Assembly: GCF_008124525.1 (NCBI RefSeq)
Contig: NZ_VNHJ01000002.1
Coordinates: forward strand, 62,001 to 126,000
DNA from: Oceanicella actignis
Lineage (GTDB): Bacteria; Pseudomonadota; Alphaproteobacteria; Rhodobacterales; Rhodobacteraceae
Direction: 5' to 3'
DNA: 64,000 nucleotides
A program made the translations under genes and the position numbers. Within the stretch, counting starts at the first letter, position 1, and every line of letters begins with the position of its first letter. A model generated the notes under the pieces. The model had not been told where the DNA came from, ran no database searches, and was given only the letters and a program-made list of their open reading frames with translations. Positions 1 to 7,504 of the stretch are shown piece by piece.

Positions 1-366
1 CCCGACCGGGCGCCCGACTGGCTGGCGCTGGCGCTGCGCGCGCCGCTGCGGCTGCGCGGGCGGGAGCCGGGCGAGGATCCCGCCGTCACCGCCCTGGCCG
101 AGGAGGGCTGCGCCGAGCTGACCGCGCCGCAGCTGCTCGAAAGCTGGTCGCGGCACTTCCTGGTCTGGCTGAACCGCTTCGTCGATGACGGCATGCCCCC
201 TCTTCACGCCGCCTGGCGCGGGCGCTGCGAGGCCATCGGCGGCGCGGTCGAGAGCCCGGCGCGGGGGCTGTTCCTGGGGCTTGACGAGGATGGCGGCATG
301 ATCTTGCGCGAAGGCGCGGCGACGCGGATCATACCCCTGACCGACATGATGGAGCCCGAGCGATGA
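1..366 (+). CDS. Biotin/lipoate--protein ligase family protein, C-terminal part (DUF4444)
   Basis: The gene is open from the first base of the window, so its start and ligase domain lie upstream. The visible 121 residues match the C-terminal DUF4444 region that follows the biotin/lipoate ligase fold in Rhodobacterales proteins: a WLALALRAPLRL strand, an LLESWSRHFLVWLNRF helix, then a small beta domain containing HAAWRGRCEAIG. By family, such proteins are thought to attach biotin or a lipoyl group to a carrier lysine; the substrate cannot be read from this fragment. The stop overlaps the next start as ATGA, which suggests translational coupling with the DUF6505 gene. The assignment rests on remembered family similarity to a partial protein. 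Confidence 0.72.
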   Translation, partial: PDRAPDWLALALRAPLRLRGREPGEDPAVTALAEEGCAELTAPQLLESWSRHFLVWLNRFVDDGMPPLHAAWRGRCEAIGGAVESPARGLFLGLDEDGGMILREGAATRIIPLTDMMEPER

Positions 367-851
367 GCGCCGATCCGACCCTCAAGCTGGCGCGCACCCT
401 GCGCCTTGACGACAGCGACGCGCTGGTGTTCGAGCGCCCGGCCGAGCCGTTCGAATGGGCGATCTCGGGGGCGTTCGAGTTCTCGAACTGGACCGAGGCC
501 GATCTTGCGGGCAAGCGCCGCCAGGCCTTCGCCAATGGCTGGCTGGGGCTCGAGTCCTTCGGCCGCGCGACGCTGGTCGCGGTGACGGCGATCTCGCCGG
601 CCGAGTATGACGCGCTGATCGAGCGGCTGAGCGCGCATTTCGTCGAGCGCTACGGCGCGCCCGACCTCGAGGCCGCGCGCGGCCCCGCGCGCGAAGAGCT
701 CGAGCACATGCGCGCCATGTGCGAGGACCAGCCCGACAACGCCATCCTGACCGTCTCGCGCGAGCTGGTCCCGGCCGGCGTCAAGGAAAGCTTCCGCGTC
801 ATCCCCCCGCGCGAGGCGGGGCTTGAAAGCTTCGCCGTCCACGGCGGCTGA
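363..851 (+). CDS. DUF6505 family protein
   Basis: This 162-aa soluble protein has no signal peptide or membrane segment. It begins with an LARTLRLDDSDALVFERPAEP stretch and a WAISGAFEF strand, which recall the DUF6505 family found beside DUF4444 biotin/lipoate ligases in Rhodobacterales. The ATG overlaps the stop of the ligase gene by 4 nt, so the two are probably one transcript and one functional unit. The biochemical role is unknown; a part in handling a protein-bound cofactor is only an inference from the neighbour. The gene is followed immediately by a GC-rich 28-bp tandem repeat. Confidence 0.7.
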   Translation: MSADPTLKLARTLRLDDSDALVFERPAEPFEWAISGAFEFSNWTEADLAGKRRQAFANGWLGLESFGRATLVAVTAISPAEYDALIERLSAHFVERYGAPDLEAARGPAREELEHMRAMCEDQPDNAILTVSRELVPAGVKESFRVIPPREAGLESFAVHGG

Positions 852-868
852 CCGCGGCGAGCATCCCC

Positions 869-952
869 GCCGCGGCCCCGCGCGGCATCGGCCCCCGCCG
901 CGGCCCTGCGCGGCATCGGCTCCCGCCGCGGCCCCGCGCGGCATCAGCCGAC
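869..952. repeat. Three tandem copies of a 28-bp GC-rich repeat
   Basis: Copies lie at 869-896, 897-924 and 925-952 and differ by only a few bases. Each contains GCCGCGGCCC(C/T)GCGCGGCATC, which includes a short self-complementary GCCGCGGC core. The array fills the space between the convergent DUF6505 gene and the amino acid permease gene. Its third copy runs into the last codons and stop of the permease gene (stop at 944-946). It may act as a bidirectional barrier or simply be replication slippage. Confidence 0.85.
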
Positions 953-1681
953 GATGGTCGGCGCGCCCAGATGCGCCCCCTGCGCCGCCGCTTCCTCGCG
1001 CGCGGGCAGAAGGTGGCGCATGTAGCGCCGCTCGATCAGGCGGAACAGCCCGACCAGCGCGAAGGTGATGGCCATGTAGAGCAGCGCCGCGGTCACGAAG
1101 CCCTCATAGGCCACGTAATACTTGGCGTTGAGCGTGCGCCCCGCGCCCAGGATGTCCTGGATGGTGATGACCGAGGCGACCACCGATCCGTGCAGCATGA
1201 ACACGATCTCGTTCATGTATTGCGGCGCGGCGCGGCGCAGCGCCGAGGGCAGCAGGATCAGCCAGGTGATCTGGCGCGGCGTGAAGCCCAGCGCCGCGGC
1301 GGCCTCGAGCTCGCCGCGCGGGGTCGTCTGGAAGGCGCCGCGCAGGATCTCGGTCGCATAGGCGCCCGAATTGAGCGAGAAGGCGATCAGCGCGCACCAC
1401 CACGCCTCGCGCAGAATGCTCCAGGCCCAGCTTTCGCGCACGAAGTCGAACTGCGCCAGGCCGTAATAGATCAGATAGGTCTGCACCAGCAGCGGCGTGC
1501 CCCGAAAGACATAGGCGTAGCCCGCCGCCAGCCGCCAGCCCGGCGACTTGCGCCAGATCGCCAGCGCGCAGGGCAGGGCGATGAAGAAGCCCGCGCCGAC
1601 GGACAGAAACGTCAGGACCAGCGTCGTCCACACCCCGGTGGCGAACAGGTCCCAGTGCTTGAGCGGCAGCCAGATGTCCAT
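944..1681 (-). CDS. Polar amino acid ABC transporter permease (HisM/ArtM type)
   Basis: This 245-aa inner-membrane permease belongs to a histidine/arginine/ornithine-type uptake system. It starts WLPLKHWDLFATGVWTTLVL, shows about five hydrophobic segments, and carries the cytoplasmic EAA loop (EAAAALGFTPRQITWLILLP) that contacts the ATPase. The ATG at 1681 was chosen because it lies one base after the upstream permease stop. A longer reading from 1699 adds only six residues and overlaps that gene. It is the last gene of a minus-strand operon (binding protein, HisQ-type permease, this gene). No ATP-binding subunit follows; the next gene points the other way. The exact substrate is inferred only from the family. 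Confidence 0.87.
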   Translation of the reverse strand: MDIWLPLKHWDLFATGVWTTLVLTFLSVGAGFFIALPCALAIWRKSPGWRLAAGYAYVFRGTPLLVQTYLIYYGLAQFDFVRESWAWSILREAWWCALIAFSLNSGAYATEILRGAFQTTPRGELEAAAALGFTPRQITWLILLPSALRRAAPQYMNEIVFMLHGSVVASVITIQDILGAGRTLNAKYYVAYEGFVTAALLYMAITFALVGLFRLIERRYMRHLLPAREEAAAQGAHLGAPTIVG

Positions 1682-1682
1682 C

Positions 1683-2366
1683 TCAGCGCCCCTGCCCAAG
1701 GTTCAGCCGCGCCTCGGCGCGCGCCAGCAGCGCGTTCGAGACCGAGGTGATGGCCAGATAGACCAGGATCACCGCCAGGAAGAAGGTGAAGGGCTCGCGC
1801 GTCGATTTCGCCGCCTTGTCCGCAAGGCCGACCAGATCGTCCAGCCCGATCACCGACACCACCGCCGTGGATTTCACCAGCACCTGCCAGACATTGCCGT
1901 AGCCGGGCAGGGCGAAGCGCGCCATCTGCGGCCCGGTCACCGTCCAGAGCGTGGCCAGCGGACGCATGCCCAGCGCCTTGGCGGCCTCGGCCTGGCCGCG
2001 CGGGACGGTCAGGTAGGCGCCGCGGAAGGTCTCGGTCAGATAGCCGCCATAGATGACCCCGATCGACAGGACGCCGGCCCAGAATTTCGAGATCTCGACA
2101 TAGTCCCAGCCCAGCGCGCCGCCGATGTCGTTCGCCAGCCGCTGGCCGCCGAAATAGACCAGCAGGATCAGAACCAGGTCGGGCACGCCGCGGATCAGCG
2201 TCGTGTAGGCGGCCGCCAGCGCGCGCGCGACGGCGCCGCCGGCCAGCTTGGCCGCGGCGCCCAGCGCGCCCAGCGTCGTGGCCAGGGCCATCGAGGCCAG
2301 CGCAAGCGCGATGGTGACGAGCGCGCCGCGTCCAAGCAGCGGCGCGTAGGCGATGAGCGCGTCCAT
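1683..2366 (-). CDS. Polar amino acid ABC transporter permease (HisQ/ArtQ type)
   Basis: This 227-aa protein is the second permease subunit and should form a heterodimer with the product of 944-1681 in the cytoplasmic membrane. It begins MDALIAYAPLLGRGALVTIAL, has about five membrane segments, and has a clear EAA loop (EAAKALGMRPLATLW) near two thirds of its length. It is transcribed after the binding-protein gene and is separated from it by a perfect 28-bp palindrome that probably lowers permease expression relative to the binding protein. The coding end is almost fused to the next permease gene. Confidence 0.87.
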   Translation of the reverse strand: MDALIAYAPLLGRGALVTIALALASMALATTLGALGAAAKLAGGAVARALAAAYTTLIRGVPDLVLILLVYFGGQRLANDIGGALGWDYVEISKFWAGVLSIGVIYGGYLTETFRGAYLTVPRGQAEAAKALGMRPLATLWTVTGPQMARFALPGYGNVWQVLVKSTAVVSVIGLDDLVGLADKAAKSTREPFTFFLAVILVYLAITSVSNALLARAEARLNLGQGR

Positions 2367-2387
2367 GTCGGGCTTCTCGCTGAAGGG

Positions 2388-2415
2388 AAGGCGCCGGGCC
2401 GCGGCCCGGCGCCTT
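2388..2415 (-). terminator. Intercistronic stem-loop, possible partial terminator or mRNA stabiliser
   Basis: A perfect 28-bp palindrome (AAGGCGCCGGGCC-GC-GGCCCGGCGCCTT) sits between the binding-protein gene and the first permease gene. On the minus strand it is followed by only a weak pyrimidine run (CCCTTC). It is therefore more likely a partial terminator or 3' stabilising hairpin than a full stop. Such hairpins after binding-protein genes are known in ABC operons such as malE-malF, where they raise binding-protein levels over permease. Confidence 0.65.
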
Positions 2416-2426
2416 CGAGCGCGGCG

Positions 2427-3188
2427 TCAGCCGCCGTAGATGTCGTAGTCGAAATACTTGTGCATGATCTCGTCATACTTGCCCGACTCGCGCAGGCGCT
2501 TGATGGCCTTGGACCACTCGTCCTTCATCGGGTCGCCCTTGCGCACGCCGATGCCGGCGCCCTCGCCGTGATACTTGGGCACCGAGTAGGCCGGGCCGAC
2601 GAACTCGAAGTCCTTGCCCGCCTCGGTCTTGAGGAAGCCGTCGTCGATGGCCACGCTGTCGGCCATGAGCGCGTCGACGCGCCCGGCGGCCAGGTCAAGA
2701 TAGGCCTCGTCCTGCGTGCCGTAGAGCTTGAGCTCGACGCCGGGGAACTCGCCTTCCATGAAATCCTGGTGGATGGTGCCGCGCTGCACGCCCACCACCT
2801 TGCCCTTCAGGCCCTCGGGGGTGAACTCGATGTTCGCGCCCTTGCGCGCCACGAAGCGGGCGGGGGTGTTGTAATACTTGTCCGAGAAGTCGATGACCTT
2901 CTGGCGCTCGGGCGTGATCGACATCGAGGCGATGATGGCGTCGCACTTGCGCTCGAGCAGGGCGGGGATGATGCCGTCCCACTCGGTCTTGACCAGTTCG
3001 CAGGTCTTGCCCATCTCGTCGCACAGGGCCTTGGCGATGTCGATGTCGAAGCCCTTGAGCTCGCCCGAGGGGGTGGTTTCGGAGAAGGGCGGGTAGGCGC
3101 CCTCGACGCAGATGCGCAGATCCGCGGCGCCGGCGGCGCCGGTCAGAAGGCCGAACGCGGCCAGGGCCGCGGCGATGGTGTTCTTCAT
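2427..3188 (-). CDS. Periplasmic amino acid-binding protein of an ABC transporter
   Basis: This 253-aa protein has an N-terminal signal peptide (MKNTIAAALAAFGLLTGAAGAA), giving a mature periplasmic protein starting near ADLRICVEG. The family-3 solute-binding signature GFDIDIAKALCDEM follows, and later segments (SITPERQKVIDFSDKYY, VGVQRGTIHQDF) match lysine/arginine/ornithine/histidine-binding proteins. It delivers substrate to the two permeases encoded just downstream. A GGGAG ribosome site lies 8 nt before the ATG, and a TTGACC-N17-AAGGAT promoter is placed upstream. The basic amino acid preference is inferred from family resemblance. No ATPase gene accompanies the set. Confidence 0.9.
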   Translation of the reverse strand: MKNTIAAALAAFGLLTGAAGAADLRICVEGAYPPFSETTPSGELKGFDIDIAKALCDEMGKTCELVKTEWDGIIPALLERKCDAIIASMSITPERQKVIDFSDKYYNTPARFVARKGANIEFTPEGLKGKVVGVQRGTIHQDFMEGEFPGVELKLYGTQDEAYLDLAAGRVDALMADSVAIDDGFLKTEAGKDFEFVGPAYSVPKYHGEGAGIGVRKGDPMKDEWSKAIKRLRESGKYDEIMHKYFDYDIYGG

Positions 3189-3220
3189 TGGGGAAGCTCC
3201 CTGTTAATTGTCTGTCGGCC

Positions 3221-3249
3221 ATCCTTATCGCCGCCCGCGCCGGGGTCAA
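3221..3249 (-). promoter_or_regulatory. Probable sigma-70-type promoter of the amino acid ABC operon
   Basis: Reading the minus strand, TTGACC (3244-3249) is followed after 17 bp by AAGGAT (3221-3226). Transcription would begin near 3213, about 25 nt before the ATG of the binding protein. The -35 is strong and the -10 weak. Confidence 0.45.
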
Positions 3250-3314
3250 GCGCCGCGCGGCGGCCCGCCCCGGCGCGCGCGCGCCGGAACGGGCCCCTCG
3301 CGGCGTCAGCGGCC

Positions 3315-4670
3315 TCAGCCGATCTGCGAGCCCTTGCCGAACTCGGGATAGGCCTCGAGCCCCAGCTCGACCTTGTCGAGGCCGGCCAGCTCTTCCTCCG
3401 CGCTCACGCGCAGGCCCATCGTGCGGTCAAGCAGCAGCCACAGCGCGCCCGAGACGGCGAAGGTCGCCGCGCCGACGATGGCGATCGAGGCCAGCTGTCC
3501 GAACAGCGTCGCGTCGGGGTTGGTCAGCACGACGGCGATCGTGCCCCAGACGCCGCACATCAGGTGGACCGGAATGGCGCCCACCACGTCGTCGATGCGC
3601 AGCCGGTCGAGCAGCGGCACCGCGAAGACCACGATCGCGCCGCCCGCCGCGCCGATCAGCGTGGCCTGGCCCAGCGTCGGGGTAAGCGGCTCGGCGGTGA
3701 TCGAGACCAGCCCCGCCAGCGCGCCGTTGAGCGCCATGGTCAGGTCGACCTTGCGGTAGATGGCCTGCGTCAGCGCGATGGCGGCCAGCGCGCCGCCCGC
3801 GGCCGCGGCGTTGGTGTTGGCGAAGATGCGCGAGACGTCCGCCGCGTCGCCCACCGAGCCCAGCGCCAGCTGCGAGCCGCCGTTGAACCCGAACCAGCCC
3901 AGCCACAGGATGAACGTGCCCAGCGCCGCCAGCGGCAGGTTCGAGCCGGGCATCGGGTGCACGCGCCCGTCCTTGTACTTGCCCATGCGCGGGCCCAGGA
4001 TCAGCGCGCCGGCCAGCGCGGCCCAGCCGCCCACCGAATGCACGACCGTCGAGCCGGCGAAGTCCAGAAAGCCCAGCTGCGCGTCCAGGAACCCGCCGCC
4101 CCATTTCCACGACGCCTGGATCGGGTAGATGAGCGCCGTCAGGATGGCGGTGAAGACCAGGAACGGCCACAGCTTGATGCGCTCGGCCAGCGTGCCCGAC
4201 ACGATCGAGGCGGTGGTGGCGCAGAACATCAGCTGGAAGAAGAAGTCCGACGCCGTCGCGGCGTAGTCCAGCGCGTCGGCCTGCTCGGGCGCGACGCCGA
4301 CCGGCTCGAGCGTCGCCGGGCCGAAGGCGCCCAGCACGCCGGCGATGGTCCACCCGTCGCCCGGATACATCAGCCGGTAGCCGATCAGGTGATAGGCGAC
4401 CGCGGCGATGGCGAACAGCGCCAGGTTCTTGGTCAGCTGCATGGTCACGTTCTTGGAGCGCACCAGGCCGGCCTCGAGCATGGCGAAGCCGGCGGCCATC
4501 CACATGACCAGAAAGCCGCCGATCAGGAACAGCAGCGTGTTGAAGATGAAGACGGTCTGCGCCGCCGGCGCGCCGGCGGCCGCGGCGTCCTGCGCGGCGG
4601 CGGGCAGGGCGGCCAGCAGGGCCGGCGCCGCCAGGGCGGCGGCAAGGGCGGTGCGGGTCTTGGATCGCAT
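3315..4670 (-). CDS. amtB: Ammonium transporter AmtB
   Basis: This protein of about 451 aa is an Amt/Rh-family ammonium channel. It has a signal peptide (MRSKTRTALAAALAAPALLA), the Rhodobacterales form of the family, followed by eleven hydrophobic segments. Family landmarks include FILWLGWFGFNGGSQLA, the conserved DFAGSTVVHSVGG loop and HLMCGVWGTIA; the pore histidines are expected in these last two. The start at 4670 is preferred because AGAAGG sits 8 nt upstream. A longer reading from GTG 4724 would overlap the glnK stop, and an ATG at 4691 lacks a ribosome site. It is co-transcribed with glnK from a sigma-54 promoter, the standard arrangement in which GlnK blocks the channel under nitrogen sufficiency. 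Confidence 0.93.
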   Translation of the reverse strand: MRSKTRTALAAALAAPALLAALPAAAQDAAAAGAPAAQTVFIFNTLLFLIGGFLVMWMAAGFAMLEAGLVRSKNVTMQLTKNLALFAIAAVAYHLIGYRLMYPGDGWTIAGVLGAFGPATLEPVGVAPEQADALDYAATASDFFFQLMFCATTASIVSGTLAERIKLWPFLVFTAILTALIYPIQASWKWGGGFLDAQLGFLDFAGSTVVHSVGGWAALAGALILGPRMGKYKDGRVHPMPGSNLPLAALGTFILWLGWFGFNGGSQLALGSVGDAADVSRIFANTNAAAAGGALAAIALTQAIYRKVDLTMALNGALAGLVSITAEPLTPTLGQATLIGAAGGAIVVFAVPLLDRLRIDDVVGAIPVHLMCGVWGTIAVVLTNPDATLFGQLASIAIVGAATFAVSGALWLLLDRTMGLRVSAEEELAGLDKVELGLEAYPEFGKGSQIG

Positions 4671-4720
4671 GGCGGTGACCTTCTTGGACATGGCGGAAAG
4701 GGGTTCGATGCGGGCGGGGA

Positions 4721-5059
4721 TCACAGCGCGTCCTCGCCCTGTTCGCCGGTGCGCACGCGCACGGCCTGCTCGAGGTCGAGGACGAAGATCTTGCCGTCCC
4801 CGATGCGGCCGGTGCGGGCGGCGCCGGCGATCGCCTCGACCGTGCGCTCGACCGCCGCGTCGGGCACGGCGACCTCAAGCTTGATCTTGGGCACGAAGTT
4901 CACGACGTATTCCGCGCCGCGGTAGATCTCGGTGTGGCCCGCTTGGCGTCCGTATCCCTTGATCTCGGACACCATGAGGCCCTGAGCCCCGCTCGAGGCC
5001 AGCGCCTCGCGCACCTCCTCGAGCTTGAAGGGCTTGATGACGGCGATGACGAGCTTCAT
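4721..5059 (-). CDS. glnK: Nitrogen regulatory protein P-II (GlnK)
   Basis: This 112-aa trimeric signal protein senses 2-oxoglutarate, ATP and ADP. MKLVIAVIKPFKLEEVREAL at the start, and a T-loop with tyrosine at residue 51 (YRGAEYVVNF), the uridylylation site, are both present. The C-terminal signature GRIGDGKIFVLDLEQAVRVRTGE is complete. The ATG at 5059 has GGAG 7 nt upstream; longer in-frame readings only translate the leader. Linkage to amtB and the sigma-54 promoter favour GlnK over GlnB, although the sequence alone cannot separate the paralogs. Under high nitrogen, deuridylylated GlnK would bind AmtB and close it. Confidence 0.94.
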   Translation of the reverse strand: MKLVIAVIKPFKLEEVREALASSGAQGLMVSEIKGYGRQAGHTEIYRGAEYVVNFVPKIKLEVAVPDAAVERTVEAIAGAARTGRIGDGKIFVLDLEQAVRVRTGEQGEDAL

Positions 5060-5113
5060 TCGCTTTCTCCGCATGGTTTCTCGGCCCGCCGGGGCGGGCG
5101 CGGATATTGCGAT

Positions 5114-5128
5114 GCACAAAGCGTGCCA
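5114..5128 (-). promoter_or_regulatory. Sigma-54 (RpoN) -24/-12 promoter of glnK-amtB
   Basis: The minus strand reads TGGCAC-N5-GTGC, against the RpoN consensus TGGCAC-N5-TTGC. The GG and GC elements have the required spacing. Transcription would start near 5102, leaving a leader of about 43 nt with a GGAG ribosome site. NtrC~P activation is expected from the family; clear paired NtrC sites were not identified upstream. Confidence 0.8.
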
Positions 5129-5350
5129 AGTCACGCCGGGCCGGAAACATGCGCTCATGATCGAAAAATGTGCAGATGCGGCGCCCGCTTGCGGGGCGAA
5201 AAACGATCAAATGCCTAAAATTTGTGCAGAGTGGTGCGCGCGATTTCGCCCCATCCTCTCCACATTCCCGCCGCGGCGCGGTAGTGTGAAGCCCGAGGCG
5301 GGCGCGCCGCTTCCGAGAGCCGGGCAACGGCTCCGGGCGGCCGACGGATC

Positions 5351-7492
5351 ATGCCGGCGAAGAGGACGAGCGTGAGCAGACGCAGCAAGCCAAAGGCGCG
5401 GGTCGAGCCCGCCCTGTCGGCCGCGCGCCCGGCGGCGGGGACGCGGCCGGGGGACGGGCGGGCGCGCGCGCGCCGGCGCGGCGCGCTCGATCGCGCGCTG
5501 GGCGCCGCGGTGCGCTTCATGCTGCGCTGGATCTGGCTGCTGGGCAGCCGCTTCGCGCTGGGGGTGGCGCTGATCCTGGGCGCGGCGACGTTGTTCTTCT
5601 ACGCGCAGCTTCCTCCGGCCGAGGCGCTGCTGGACGGGCGCGCGCGCGGCTCGGTGACGCTGCTTGACCGCGACGGGCAGGTCTTCGCCTGGCGCGGGCA
5701 GCAATATGGCGGCGCGATCCGCGCGGGCGAGCTGTCGCCGCATCTGGTCAACGCCGTCATCGCCACCGAGGACCGCCGCTTCTGGCGCCATTGGGGCGTC
5801 GATCCGCTTGGCCTTGCGCGCGCCATGGCCGCCAACCTGCGCGCCGGGCGGCTGGTGCAGGGCGGCTCGACGCTGACGCAGCAGACGGCCAAGAACGTGT
5901 TCCTGACGAATGAGCGCTCGCTCGAGCGCAAGCTCAAGGAACTGCCCATGGCCCTGGCCATGGAGATGAAATACACCAAGGAGGAGATCCTCTCGATCTA
6001 CCTCAACCGCGTCTATCTGGGCGCCGGCGCCTATGGCTTCGAGGCCGCCGCGCAGCGCTATTTCGGCAAGTCGGCGCGCGTCGTGACCCCGGCCGAGGCG
6101 GCGATGCTGGCCGGGCTGCTCAAGGCGCCGTCGCGCTATGCGCCGACCTCGGATCTGAGCCAGGCGCAGAACCGCGCACAGCTCATCATCGGCCTGATGG
6201 AGGAGCAGGGCTACCTGACCCCCGCCCAGGCGGCCGAGGCGCGTGCGCACCCCGCCACGCTGTCGCGCGCGGCGGCGGCGCGCGCGGGCGGCGCCTTCGC
6301 CGATTGGGTGATGGAGGAGGGCCCCGCCTATCTGACCGAGGACACGCGCGAGGATGTGCGCATCGCCACCACCTTCGACCCTCGCATCCAGCGCGCCGCC
6401 GAAGAGGCGCTGGCCCATGTGTTCGAGACGCGCGTGCGCCCCGGCTCGCGCGCGCAGGCGGCGATCGTGGTCATGTCGCCCGACGGGGCGGTGCGCGCCA
6501 TCGTCGGCGGGCGCGAGCCCTCGGACGGCGCGGGCCGCTTCAACCGGGCCACCCAGGCCAAGCGGCAGACCGGCTCGGCCTTCAAGCCCGTGGTCTACGC
6601 CGCCGCGCTCGAGGCCGGGCGCACGCCGTGGGACGTGGTCGCGGACCGCCCCCTCGAGATCGGCGGCTGGAGCCCGCGCAACTATGGCGGCGGGTATGCG
6701 GGGCCGGTCACGCTGACCGAGGCGCTGGCGCGCTCGATCAACACGGTGGCGGTGCGCCTGGCGCAAGAGGTCGGCATGGCCCGCGTCGCCCAGACGGCGC
6801 GGCGGCTGGGGATCGAGTCGCCGCTTGCGCCGGGGCTGGCCTCGGCGCTGGGAACCTCCGAGGCGACGCTGCTCGAGATGACCGGCGCCTATGCCGCGAT
6901 CGCCGCCGAGGGGCGGCGCACCATTCCCTACGGCATCCGCGAGATCCGCCTGATGGGCGACCCGGCGCCGCTCATGCGCCGCGAGCCGCCCGCGCCGGAG
7001 CAGGCCGTCTCGGCGATGACGGCGCGGCGGCTGACCGGGATGCTCGAAGAGGTGATCCGCTCGGGCACGGGCCGGCGCGCCGCGCTGCCCGACCGGCCCG
7101 CCGCCGGCAAGACCGGCACCACCCAGGCGGCGCGCGACGCCTGGTTCATCGGCTTCACCGCCGATTACGTCGCCGGCGTGTGGATGGGCTATGACGACAA
7201 CACCCCGCTCAGCGGCGTGACCGGCGGCGGGCTGCCGGCCGAAATCTGGCGCGAGACGATGATGCGCATTCACGACGGCCTGCCGCCGCGCCCGCTCGAT
7301 TCCGAGCGCGCGCCCCCCGCCGGCGGGCCGCAGGTTCCGGGCGCGATCGCCGACGCGCTTGCCGAGTCGCTTGCCGGGCGCATCCTTTCGGACGTGGTGG
7401 GCTTTTTCACGCGCGAGGCGGGCGGCGCGGCGCCGGCCCGCCCGGCGCCCGCGGGCGCGCGGCCCGAGCGGCCCGAGCGGATCGAGCGCTGA
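5351..7492 (+). CDS. Bifunctional class A penicillin-binding protein (PBP1A/1B type)
   Basis: This 713-aa enzyme polymerises and cross-links peptidoglycan on the outer face of the inner membrane. A basic, low-complexity cytoplasmic tail (residues 1-50) precedes one membrane anchor (about 55-85). The GT51 glycosyltransferase domain follows, with catalytic Glu140 in ATEDRRFWRHWG and the GGSTLTQQTAKN motif. The transpeptidase domain has the SxxK serine at residue 409 (GSAFKP), then SINT and KTGTT. The C-terminus is a proline/alanine-rich tail. The gene stands alone, divergent from glnK and convergent with the YgjP-type gene, with no obvious operon partner. It is probably a housekeeping PBP; the specific paralog (mrcA or mrcB) cannot be assigned. 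Confidence 0.92.
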   Translation: MPAKRTSVSRRSKPKARVEPALSAARPAAGTRPGDGRARARRRGALDRALGAAVRFMLRWIWLLGSRFALGVALILGAATLFFYAQLPPAEALLDGRARGSVTLLDRDGQVFAWRGQQYGGAIRAGELSPHLVNAVIATEDRRFWRHWGVDPLGLARAMAANLRAGRLVQGGSTLTQQTAKNVFLTNERSLERKLKELPMALAMEMKYTKEEILSIYLNRVYLGAGAYGFEAAAQRYFGKSARVVTPAEAAMLAGLLKAPSRYAPTSDLSQAQNRAQLIIGLMEEQGYLTPAQAAEARAHPATLSRAAAARAGGAFADWVMEEGPAYLTEDTREDVRIATTFDPRIQRAAEEALAHVFETRVRPGSRAQAAIVVMSPDGAVRAIVGGREPSDGAGRFNRATQAKRQTGSAFKPVVYAAALEAGRTPWDVVADRPLEIGGWSPRNYGGGYAGPVTLTEALARSINTVAVRLAQEVGMARVAQTARRLGIESPLAPGLASALGTSEATLLEMTGAYAAIAAEGRRTIPYGIREIRLMGDPAPLMRREPPAPEQAVSAMTARRLTGMLEEVIRSGTGRRAALPDRPAAGKTGTTQAARDAWFIGFTADYVAGVWMGYDDNTPLSGVTGGGLPAEIWRETMMRIHDGLPPRPLDSERAPPAGGPQVPGAIADALAESLAGRILSDVVGFFTREAGGAAPARPAPAGARPERPERIER

Positions 7493-7504
7493 GGCGCGGC
7501 GCGC

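Noticed and set aside
1548-4925. A 1125-aa open frame on the plus strand across the ABC and amtB genes
   Set aside because: It is antisense to four well-supported genes, is rich in Arg, Gly, Ala, His and Gln with no family motif, and is typical of long chance frames in high-GC DNA.
5129-5350. NtrC binding sites upstream of the glnK promoter
   Set aside because: Only a TGGTGC-like half-site near 5230 was seen; no paired palindrome meets the consensus well enough to list.
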